Below are positions 1 through 11,200 of a stretch of DNA of 64,000 nucleotides, in pieces. Origin of the DNA: Bombyx mori. Taxonomy: Eukaryota; Arthropoda; Insecta; Lepidoptera; Bombycidae. The notes under the pieces are model-generated. The model was not told where the DNA came from and searched no databases. It saw only the letters and a program-made list of their open reading frames with translations. The DNA lies in contig NC_085117.1 of assembly GCF_030269925.1 (NCBI RefSeq), positions 7,254,731 through 7,318,730 on the forward strand. Reading direction: 5' to 3'. Made by a program: the position numbers and the translations under genes. The stretch's first letter is position 1. Each line of letters begins with the position of its first letter.

Positions 1-131
1 TATGATAATTATGTAATTTGATTAGCTATTTCTGAAAAAAAAAATCTGTCAGTAATGTTTAAATTAAATCTTACTTTACACTCACCTGTGTTTTATTAAC
101 CAAGAAGTTACATAGAAATATTCATAATTAC

Positions 132-396
132 ATATCGACGCTTGAAAGGTAAACGTGACTAAGCGACAATAACTGCTTTGTACATAAATGATAGGCAATA
201 ACCATATTCGATGCGCAAAAAAAAAAAATTTCTAGGTCTATTAAAATCATTTCAATCCTACAGCTACTAGCTAGATTCTACTACAGCTAGATTCGTTAAA
301 ATATATTTTTTTCTTCAGGTATTTCAACTTTAAATTAGTCTATTGTAAAGTTCACGCATTGTCGCTTAGTCACTTTTGCCTTTCAAGCGTCGATAT
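132..396. repeat. Foldback element with 39-bp inverted arms
   Basis: The segment 132-170 and the reverse complement of 358-396 differ at only two positions (core CGACGCTTGAAAGG, end AAGCGACAAT). The interior is AT-rich. It looks like a MITE; no target duplication could be assigned. Confidence 0.7.
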
Positions 397-577
397 ATAT
401 ATGCAAATCTAATTTTACACTAACGAGCACAAGAAGGCGCTAAAATAAATATAAAATATAAAACAACATAACATTCGATGTTTAAATTTACAACCCAATT
501 CTAGTCTGGTGCTGAAAGAAAGAAGTGCGACTTCAAAAATTAACAAAAAAAAACCTCAAATGGAAATAACAAGTTAA

Positions 578-1039
578 CACGTTGACTGCCGTGTAGGTCA
601 CCGGTTCCCTACGTGGCGAAATGAAAGAAGTAATTAAGGTAATTAAGTAAGTAAGTTTTTTGTTACTAAGGCGTCGGAATATTTAATAGAGTCTGAGAAA
701 GACGAATCTGATACTGAGAATGAATCTATTTCTAAGCGACCTAAAAGACTAAAACATTATTTAACAAACAAAAGAAGGTGAAGTTAGGTAATCCAGGCAC
801 TTAGTAACAAAAATTTACATGATTACTTCAGTGCGCTACGCAGGGCACCGGTGACCTTTTTTTATGATTGAATGTTTACTGGTGACCCGGAGGCCTTTCC
901 AGTTTCACCAAGACAGGTGGGCGAGCAAAGGCTCAGTCAGGAGGGGTGGAATTAGCTAACAGCCGCCCGAGCACCTCCGAAAGAGATCTAACAACTCGAC
1001 CGCAGCTGCTTCGCGGAAGAATCTATGGCAGTCAACGTG
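578..1039. mobile_element. piggyBac-like non-autonomous element with TTAA duplications
   Basis: Perfect 13-bp terminal inverted repeats CACGTTGACTGCC (578-590; reverse complement at 1027-1039) are flanked on both sides by TTAA (574-577, 1040-1043), the piggyBac-superfamily target. Subterminal inverted CACCGGT blocks occur at both ends. Internally a short plus-strand frame reads EYLIESEKDESDTENESIS, then KRPKR, resembling the acidic/basic N-terminus of piggyBac transposases. At 462 bp it is an internally deleted derivative. Confidence 0.8.
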
Positions 1040-1043
1040 TTAA

Positions 1044-1847
1044 ATAACCAAAATTATTGAAATGCAGTATAACCAATCTAACGGTACACAAGCCAGTTAC
1101 CGCGCATGTGTTTCGGAACACCAAACTCAAGCGACCTACTTAATCAATCAAAGCAATTATTACTGCACTCATAAAAAAAAAACTTAAAATAGACGTAATA
1201 TTAAAAACTCAAGGTTTCACATACTAAGTGGCACCGAGCCTTTGCATACCGTTTGAATAGATTCCATTCAAAAACAAAACAAACAACGAAGAACAAATAC
1301 GAACAACAGCAAACAAATTCAAACAACAGCAAACAACAGCTAACGTCAACAAACAATGAAAACAATCTGAAACGGCGGCCACGGAAACGTTTGTTTGGAG
1401 TCAAATATATATATAGATATTTCTTTTTCCGTATTTTAAATTAAACTTGCATTACGTAATATGTACTTTATTTACATATAAGTTTTATTGTTCCTCGTCT
1501 TAAAATATTTTAATTGTGTTAGTCTCACCGATACTAGAGAAGTTATTTTCTCGTAGTCAAATAAGTGCTAAATTCTCTTTAATCACGAAAACGAAGTTAC
1601 ATAAGATAGATAGATTATATTTAAACTTATGAAATTATATTTAATCTAGACTAATTTACGCTGATTTTTCAATGTTCAAATTTGTATTTTTGTTATCAAC
1701 ACGCTAAAATGGAGTGGTAGATTTGTTTATAACTTTTTATCGCAGTACATGACATAATCAATACTGGGTATAACCGCTCTAACAAGATACGACAGTATCT
1801 CCGCTGGTGGGAAAATGCACGTTTAATTCGTTATTACTACTTGAAGG
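1044..1847. other. No gene seen
   Basis: AT-rich sequence with a low-complexity AACAACAGCAAA tract at about 1263-1360, which creates short open frames on both strands. Confidence 0.7.
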
Positions 1848-2165
1848 TTTTTTTTCCTACCTATTCTAGTATCCTTGAGTGGTTACTACACTACATTCAC
1901 AGAACGACTAGGTGAGCTCACGGGGCTCAAACCTGACGACGCTGCTAACACTAGCCCTAGCAAGACCAGTGCTTCGTAGAATCTACCACCGGATCGGAAA
2001 CGCGACCCACCGAAAAGATCCGGCGAGAAACTCAGTGGGCTTTATCTGGTTTACTCGCAGAGCACTTCGTCGCAAGCGACGGGTTCGACGAGTACAGTGA
2101 CCGGTGCTTGTGGTACCTAAAAGCACTGTTAATGTATCGGGAGGTTCCGAAATGACGTGTTTTGG
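1848..2165 (-). repeat. Poly(A)-ended retroposon family, copy 1
   Basis: A poly(T) start, then CCTACCTATTCTAG, GTGAGCTCACGGGGCTCAAA, AATCTACCACCGGATCGGAA and GAGAAACTCAGTGGGC. The same sequence recurs at 31.5, 45.6, 52.65, 57.2 and 60.5 kb. Ends with A runs in its sense direction, so probably the 3' end of a LINE (possibly the Bombyx L1-like BMC1; unproven). Confidence 0.75.
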
Positions 2166-2514
2166 ACGACGGTGTTAAGGCGCGGATGAAGCCGTAGAAC
2201 ATGTCTACTATTACAAATGTGAAAGTAAGTTTGTTTGTTTATTACGCTTTCACGTCTTAACCAATCAAATTATCATCATTATTATCATATCATTAAGTTT
2301 TGCAAACGCGTATGCGAGAATGTATAAAAGGACATACGGCTAATTTTGATATTGAATAATCCTCCTCTCAAGGGACAGGAAAATAATGTTTAGACATTAC
2401 CGTATGTAACTCGATGCTTTGATTGATAAATAAATTCCAACTTTACGACTGAAATACAAGAAAACCAAAAGAGAGACTTGTGATAAAAGTTAGTTTAAAA
2501 AACATACATACATA

Positions 2515-3190
2515 CTAGCGGACCCGACAGACGTTGTTCTTATCCTACATCCGAACATCTCACACTTTTTTTATGAAAAAAAAAAATTATATAAAAAATA
2601 TTTTTAGTGGGCCAAAATGTGAATCTAAACCATTTTTCAAATTCACTGGAACATCCACAAAAAAATCATTAAAATCGGTCCTGTCGGTTAGGAGGAGTTC
2701 AGTGACATAGACACGTACAGTACAATTATCTATATAAAGATATACATATATTCGTGACATTGGGAGTGTCAAAGCATTAATTACTAGCGGCCCGCTCCGG
2801 CTCCGCTCGGGTCTTTAACAATAATCTCAACGATATCTGACGCTGTTTTATTTTATTAAATAAATAACTATAATAGTTAGACATATGCTGTCGCGACACT
2901 TTTGTAGATAATAATATGTTCTACAAAGTCCTAGTACATTATTTTATTCTATCATCAATAGTTATCGCAGGGCACGCGATGTAAAGAATATTTTAGGTAT
3001 TTTTTTTACACCTCGGGTTACATTATTCAGTTTTAGTAAGGATCCCAAATTTTTTTCAAAAAAGATTGTCATTCGGGAATAGTGTAGCTTCCAAACAGTG
3101 AAAGAATTTTTCAAATCGGTTCAGTAGTTTCGGAGCCTATTTAATAAAAACAAACAAACAAATCTTTCCTCTTTATACTATTAGTATAGA
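2515..3190 (-). mobile_element. Helitron-like elements, two in tandem
   Basis: On the minus strand the right end starts TCTATACTAATAG and a 3' end CGCTAG lies at 2784. A second 3' end, GGGTCCGCTAG, lies at 2515 behind a segment with CTCCTCCTAACCGACAGGAC. The TC...CTAG ends fit non-autonomous Helitrons common in Lepidoptera. Confidence 0.6.
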
Positions 3191-3639
3191 AGTCGGCAAG
3201 CGTCACGTCAGCGTTTCATCGCGAAATCTAAAAACGGAATTCACCTAACCGGAAATCGATTTAAACGTTATGCAAACGTGCGCTTTGGAGCAAATTTCAT
3301 GATTTATGACTAAATATATTTAACCTTATTCGAGAACTAGTTGACGCGGAAGTTTACGAAAATCGTTTTAATATTGTTTACTACTGTGCGATCGTACGAA
3401 AATTGTGCACCAAGGTCGAGTTAAAATCTAAGTATATAAGGTTAAACGGCGATTAAAACGAAACGGCACTGCGACTACACAATCTAGTCATAAATATACT
3501 GTTACAACAAAAATCAATAACGTTACATTTAAATTTATAGCCTGTCATTCTCGTATGAATTATTCATTTTCGCGCCAATTATTGTTACTTATTTGTACGA
3601 CTTTAAAATCGGCTCATTAACTAAAATCGCGTGATACAT

Positions 3640-3691
3640 TTTATTACACACTGTACGTACATAAGATGATGTACGTACAGTGTGTAATAAA
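3640..3691. repeat. Perfect palindrome, 23-bp arms
   Basis: 3640-3662 and 3669-3691 are exact reverse complements around the 6-base loop AAGATG; the core is ACACTGTACGTACAT. No coding sequence near. Confidence 0.85.
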
Positions 3692-3984
3692 GAGATGCAC
3701 CGATCACTTAAAAATAAATACAGTTAGTCAAATCAAAACAAACTCTTAGTCGGATAGGTAAAGGGTGAATTTTATTTATTTATTGATAATACTTTTCTGT
3801 TTATTATTAAAACCGTTGCCATGACAACGCGTTATTCTCAATATACCAACAGACTAGTCACGACCCGTCCTGATTGGTTACGTGAATCGTGGCTCGTAGA
3901 CAAAACGATATTAGTTCTGCCCGCCTTAAGACAAGGTCAAGGTTCTAGTTGCGTACGAATAAAGGGTTTCCTACCCGTTTATTA

Positions 3985-4166
3985 AAATTTGTCTGCCTAT
4001 TCTGCCGTGAAGCGATTCAGTTGAAAGGGTGGGACAGCCGTTGTAACTATACTGAGGCCTTAGAACTTATATCTCAGGGTAGGTGGCGGCATTTACGTTG
4101 TAGATGTCTATGGGCTCTAGTAACCACTTAACAATAGGTGGGCTCGTCCACCAAACAATAAAAAAA
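3985..4166 (+). mobile_element. Bm1 SINE, 5'-truncated
   Basis: TGCCTATTCTGCCGTGAAG through GTTGTAGATGTCTATGGGC to an A-rich tail. In the region left of LPCAT exon 3, opposite strand to that gene. Confidence 0.82.
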
Positions 4167-5009
4167 AATCACAACTAAAACTATTATGAAACAGTAACGA
4201 TTTATAATTAATAAAACACTTAACGTAGGTATAAGACGATATTGAAAGATAATTTAAGCCCATCGAACGTTTGATAAAAAAACAAAACACGCCGAAAAAG
4301 AAACACTGCTAATAGTACCGAATGCTACCAATTTGCAGATAAAACGCTACCCGACCACATAATATAAGATATTCGATTTAAAAAAGGGTATCGATAATTT
4401 TAACAATTTCAAACGATTAAGAATAACACTTGTAACGGTCTTATAAAACTCCGATATAACGCATTAAGATTGACCTACTTTTGCAGATTATTCTTGAATT
4501 TATTATTTTTACTTTTCAATAACCGTTTGTTTTGTCTGTAAGTAAAATATATAAAACGAATTAATTCAGCCAATACCTACGGTTATGATTTTTTAGAAAC
4601 CCACCATTACAACGATCGCATGGAACTTTCTCTTTTAAAACAGCCGACGTAATATTCAACTGTACCATTAGCAAAGTACTAATTCGCGTTACGCACAGAT
4701 TATTATGGATATTTAAAAAAAAAAACATTAACAGCCGCTTGAAGTTTTAAGTTAGAAGGACGTATGTTTTTAGAACGACTAAAACAAAAGGTATTTTATT
4801 TCGTTCGTCAGTAAATCCTTAATTATTTGACGTGCCGCGTTGAAGATAACCCAAATGGGCAGAAATTTACTTTTTATATACTGTATTGATATGAAGCGTT
4901 TTTTTAATGAGTCAAATTTAGGAGGACAAATCGAAGGCAGGAACTCTGAATTATGTTTCCATTAACATTGACATTAACCAAACAAACGTTATCGTGGCTT
5001 GTGACCTAC
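4167..5009. other. LPCAT intron 3, right-hand part, no exon seen
   Basis: AT-rich. Checked on the minus strand for the expected next LPCAT exon (a block following IPFIG); nothing matches here or further left. Confidence 0.65.
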
Positions 5010-5236
5010 GTCCAATGAACGGTATACGAGCTGTGTCCGCCTTCGCTACCACGCTGGGAGCCCCGAGGCAGACAATGGCGATCGCGTCGAAGAAACTGGA
5101 ATGCGGGGCCATGACCACGACCGGGGCCTCCCGGGAGCTGCCCGCCTGGTGCTGGCGACCCAAGATCCTGACGCGGTGGAAGCCGGCGGCTACCACCACC
5201 AGTCGCATGAGGGAGAGGATCGAGAAACGAAGCTTG
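5010..5236 (-). CDS. LPCAT: LPCAT coding exon 3, catalytic HX4D box
   Basis: The acceptor reads CTCAACAG and the donor GGAC|GTAGGT. The exon encodes an amphipathic stretch, then APHSSFFDAIAIVCLG with the acyltransferase HX4D motif, and SVVAKADTARIPFIG. It is much richer in GC than the flanking introns. One base is left over at the donor, so the coding region must continue leftwards. Confidence 0.88.
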
Positions 5237-8200
5237 CTGTTGAGAAAATGTATGTTAGTAATAATAATTTAATATATAAATATATGTAATTTTTATGGGA
5301 TAGTCTAAAGCGCACTCGTCTAGAATTATTAGTAGGCATTCAATGTCTCCATGAAAAAAGTCAGTTTGTGTACTTCTTTTTCTTCTCTTTGTCTCCGCCT
5401 TATCCCACTAGCTGGGGTAGGTACTTTTTAATTAGAAAAAAATGATAATAACCAAGTCTAAAATTAATGATAAGCTACGTATTTAATGTATATTATGTTG
5501 CCTAACAAAATTACGGGTTACGAAGCAAATACAATTTGCGGTTACCCGATCTGCAACCATGGGCCAGTCCTGCTGTTACCTATGCCTTGCGACTGTGAAG
5601 CTAATTACGGCCAAAGTAAGCGCTGTGGCTAAGCAACGCCACGCCTTACTGTGCGATCGTGTTACGACACAGACGCAACCAGTTGACAGATATTTCTACT
5701 TCTTCACTTGCGATCAACCCAATAGCCTCCAAAAAGTCGATTAATGTTTAATAAATAGTTGTAAAACGGCTAAATTCATTGTCGCCGATAATTGAATAAA
5801 ACTATAAATTAAAGTCACTCCACATCTAATAAAAAGGTAAGCATTTGGTTAAACGTCATATCTAATGACAGACAATTTACCAAAATTAAGGAGGGTAGAA
5901 CTAAGAAGCAACATCTTGTGTAGGGGACAAAATGAAAAAATTTCCATTTGTAAACAGCTAGTTATTGTTGGAAGAATAACTGAAATAGCGCTTATGTAGG
6001 AAGTGGATATGATATTATATTATCTATATATATAAAAATGAATTGCTGTTCGTTAGTCTCGCTAAAACTCGAGAACGGCTGGACGATTTGGCTAATTTTG
6101 GTCTTGAATTATTTGTGGAAGTCCAGAGAAGGTTTAAAAGGTAAATAAATATGAAAATGCTTGGAATTAAATAAAAATAACAATTTTGTTTTCTCTTTGA
6201 TGTGTCCCCGTGGGACGGATTCCTTTTGTTTTTAAGTTTAGTTTATACAAAAGGGTATTTTATTTATCTATTGAGGCACTACGAAACCTACCGGGTCAGC
6301 TAGTTATGAATAAAGCAGTTTTATACAAAGTAAGTGTGCTGGATTGAAGTGAAGTGTGGTAATCAATGGCGTTGTTTATAAAATCTTTCCAGTTGCTACT
6401 ATGGCGCCATTTTAATTGACTCTCTTTCAGCGGACACTTTCACACTGAGATGATGCTTCTTACTTCTACCCCCCATAAAAAAAATTAAAATGTACATTTT
6501 TTTTATTTGCAACCAATGCTGGTGGAATTTTGACTGGACCGTCAAGAGTTATACGGTTTAAGCATTTGTATTCCCCCAATCGAAGAAACAACTATAGATA
6601 TATATTGCAATAGCACAGATAGATTAAAAGGTCGAGGTACCAATGGCCGTGAATATACAATCACAAAAATCTAACCACCATTTTTAGTTTCCTCAACTTG
6701 TAACCACGACTATAATTGATCGCTAAACGTTTACCAGCCAAACCGGTTATAGCGGATATAAATTCAGTATATGAACCAGACGGGACATTCGTGAATTAAC
6801 AGAAAAACCTCTCCTAGGTTTTGTTTATATCTTCTGTAACATTGTACCAAAATAACAAAAGTAATTCTCACTTTAGATACAAATTTTAAATTTTAGGCTG
6901 TGTGTTTGTGATACGATAGTTTTATCCTGTGTTACATAAAACAATTTTTTTGGTATTATTTGTTTGTAGTCTAAATTTTTTACAGTCGAAGGTCGGCATA
7001 AGCTGATAGCAACTAGCGACAAAGCAACGACTGAACAGTCTCAAACGCGACTGTGATTATAATAATCAACAAGCAAACATCTCATTTATTTCCACCGTCA
7101 CATATAAAAAATCAAATTTTAAAGAGAAAGTAATAATTTGCTAAACTCAAAGTCAAGTACATAACGATTGGTCGGTCAGATGCTGGTGTGCGCGTCACTC
7201 CGCAGGTGCCGGCGGAAGATCAGCGCCGCAGTACCTACTGATTGTTTCGTTACTGTTAGGTATTGCTGAGCCGATAAACGTTTCCAAGCCTCGTTATTTT
7301 TCTTATTCTTGTTTTTTATTTTTTTTACATAATTTATGTTTGGAATAAATGTTTATTATTCTTATTAATTACTTTAAAAAGAAGCCCATTAATGTTATAA
7401 CTAGAACTACATGTACTTTAGCAATTTCTAGTCCGCAATCATTATTCAGTACTAACCGGTGTGACGCAGTAATTATAACGTGTTCAAATGTAACACGTCA
7501 CATGAGTTACGGTGCTACACAATTAATGAATGGCGATTGGAATAGGTAGTGCTAATGTCTCTTCTTTTTCTCCGCCTTATCCCACTAGGTGGGGTCGGCA
7601 CAGCTAATTTCTTTTCCATTCTCTTCTATCAGCCGTCACCTCAACCCTAACTCCTCTCTCTCATATCGTCATTCCGCCATCCATGTCGTCTTCGGTCGAC
7701 CTCTTCCCCCTCTACCTTGCACTACCATTTCCATACATAGTGCTAAATTTACTTTAAAATATAAATACATGATTTAGAGTATATTATAGGATATTTCCAT
7801 TATGTAGTAGTAAGTAGAATGTCCACAGCTGAAGAGATCGCAGATCTTACCTTTGTACCGCCATGGGGCACCGTGAAAATAGTGAGTGAAAAAACGAAAA
7901 CGTTTTTGTCGAGAGTAATTAATGCATATCTTAAAATACTTCGCGCCTAAAATATGCAAATTTATTGTACTCCATATTATTTGTTAAATAATTATTAATG
8001 CGATCACACTTCCCAAAAATTTACTTTTAAAACAGAAAAATATACGCTCCAAGTTTTGCCACCCTTGAAAATTTTACCACCACGGGCATCTAGCCTGTAT
8101 CTCCTAGCCCCTAAGAGCTCTAGTCTAAATACAAAATTAGTTGATGTTACATGTAGATACAACCATTCCTCCTCCTCCTCGAGTCGTGTTCCTCATGTCT

Positions 8201-11200
8201 GAGGGTCGTGACCACCATCACCCATGAGCTTCAATCTTAGGATCTTTTTCCACTTTCCCCTGTCCACGGCGTCATGCAGCGCGCTGTACACTGTACTGTC
8301 CAAAGCGGTGCGGATCTGATCGGACCAACGAGTATGGCTTCGACCTCTAGATCTGTTGCCTTCAACTTTCCCTGTGATCATAAGTTTTTCCAGGTTATCG
8401 CCGTCTTTCCTCGCAATGTGACCAAAATATTCGAGGATCCGCTTCAGACATACAGTAGACAGTCTGATTTTGATGCCCAGTTGCTTCAATATCGACACGT
8501 TAGTCCGGAAGGCTGTCCACGGAATTCTTAGCATGCGTCTCCAACACCACATTTCGAAAGCATCGATGCGCATTCGGTCTGCTGCTTTCAACGTCCATGT
8601 CTCAGCTCCATACAAGAAGATAGAGAAAACAAGAGTCCGCACCAGTCTGGTTTTAGTTTTCAGGCCTATCCCTCTATTCTTCCAGATCTTCTGTAGCTGA
8701 GACATCGCACTTTTAGCCAATCCGATACGTCGGCGCACGTCAGTTTCACATGAGCCTTTGTTGCTGATGCAGGACTCGAGATACACGAATTCGTCTACAA
8801 CCTCTAATCAACATACAAGATACAACCATTAGACAGTTATATTAACATTCTCAGTCTGTCTCCTCGCTACTAAACCTCTCTACTACCAGTATAACATAAA
8901 AAAATGATTTAGAAACTAAAATTGTGTTAACGATATAAATCGCGTAATGAAAGAGCCCAACGATTGTATCTTTTTTTTTCTCTCTCGCTGCCGCCTACCG
9001 TAAAGAACTATCCTTATTTGAAGAAAGCAATTTAGAAAGTACATACCCATTAACATCATATACTTGCATGACTTGTTCGTAAGATTCTCATCTACTTAAA
9101 TGTATTACGCAATTATAGTTTGGCTCAAAGCGCTAATAATTTGCGTATTACTAATTACACTTTGTATGAGAAAACAATAGAGTACGTTTTATTGTAATAC
9201 ATATAGATGTACTCTGTACAATGGACGGACTTATTTGCAAAGGCGATAGATATGTCTTGATTAGTCATGTTTTAAAAAGAGATGTTTTGATATTTGTCAG
9301 ATCTTGATTTGTTTACTACATAACAAAGAAGAACACAATGCAAACACATCAAGAATAGTATTTTTTTTATCCATCGCCATTATTTTTTGTTTACATTAAA
9401 GAGAAGTCTCACTGTTTACATATTCTTACTAATTTATCAAAACTGAACCTACCAACTTGGGTGTGGTACCATTGCGTTATGAGAATTTTTTATATTTTTC
9501 AAGATTGAAAAAAGTTCTTGGTAACAATCAACAATTCACACACGTATTGTACGTTACATAACCGATACCATACGTAAACGATATATATTTATTTATTTAC
9601 TACACTTCATATAAAATTTACATTGACGGATTTAATTATTAATGCCTAAGGCATTCTCTACCAGTCAACCAAAGGTAGTGCAGAGTAAATAGTGGTAGGT
9701 GCAACGAAATTTATATAAGCGACGCTTCCAGACATTATATATACGTTCACCTGGACGTATCGGTGTAAAATCGAGCTATGCCCAACCTATAACTCGATAC
9801 TCAGAATTAGATATAATTACTTCAGATATTTACTTTTCACGAATATACATACCTTGATACCGCTACGCCACGAACGCGCAACGTATTTATTTCACAAACA
9901 CAAACATCCAAAGTAACCGTTCCAAGCACTATCATCGGCTTAATAATTACAATTTGTAATCGATACCGAGATGTATTAGATCGAATAATTGAAAGTGCAA
10001 CATTTATTGTTGAATAATGAAAACCGAGTGAGTCAGCGTATTCGCGCGCATCCATTTTTTTTTTTAAATTATAAAAGCGTCCTCATTTTTTATTCGTTGG
10101 CAGCACTGACCTTTCTTTAGCTATTTTAATCGTAATTATTGAACCCGTTACTCGGTTTCGCGTTTTAAAAAAATCTATTTGTACTCTTCGAATTACAGAT
10201 GTCAAATTATGTCAATGATTTTCAATATGAAAGCTTCACCTGCATTTTTATATCGTCTACAAAAGAGCGCGCATTTAAAATATTGTTGTGTTTTATATTA
10301 ATTTTCTTCTACCACTGCTTTACTAGTATAAATTTCGATGACTTTGAAGATTGTGGCTATAGCCCGTGTAATATCGAACGAGTATACCTATAAATCTGTG
10401 GTGGACAAAACACAATAAATTTGACAGATATTTGAATCTCGCTTACGACATTTTCAAGATAAGCTTACTTTTTTTTATTGCTTAGATGAGTGGACGAGCT
10501 CGCAGTCCACCTGGTGTTAAGTGGTTACTGGAGCCCATAGACATCTCGTAAATGCGCCACCCACCTTGAGGTATAAGTTCTAAGATCTCAGTATAGTTAC
10601 AACGGCTGCCCTACCCTTCAAACCGAAACGCATTACTGCTTCACAGCAGAAAATGGGCAGGGTGGTGGTACCTACCCGCGCAGACTCACAAGAGGTCCTA
10701 CCACCAGGAAAAAAAGTTATACTTAAATAAAAGTTCCGAAAATCAACATTCGGACCGTCGGTCTACCGAGCAATGTCACCCGGTCGTTGGAAGATCTTCC
10801 CTTAGTCGTAAAACCTCTCAAGTCTGTCAACAAGGAGTAACAAAGCATACCGAACACATATACACGATAAACTCAAAAATCCGTGTCAATAAATCATAAT
10901 AAAGAAGCGGTACATAGGTGTTTCAATTTAATGCGCCTATATGCGGTTCACCGGTACTGTTTTTTGTGCACATCACAATAATCTTTATTTATTTCTCATA
11001 ATAAGCTTCCTTTCATCAAAATTGACCTCATGACCTCAATATTTTGAAAACTTAGGCACATTGTCTCGCAATTACGGACACATTCATCATACGGAAAAAA
11101 GAGTGAACCTACATATTATGTTTAATTTAATTAACAGTACATTGGAAGAAAACTACAAAAATGTGCAACAATTAGCGTCGGTACCAAACATAAAAAATAT

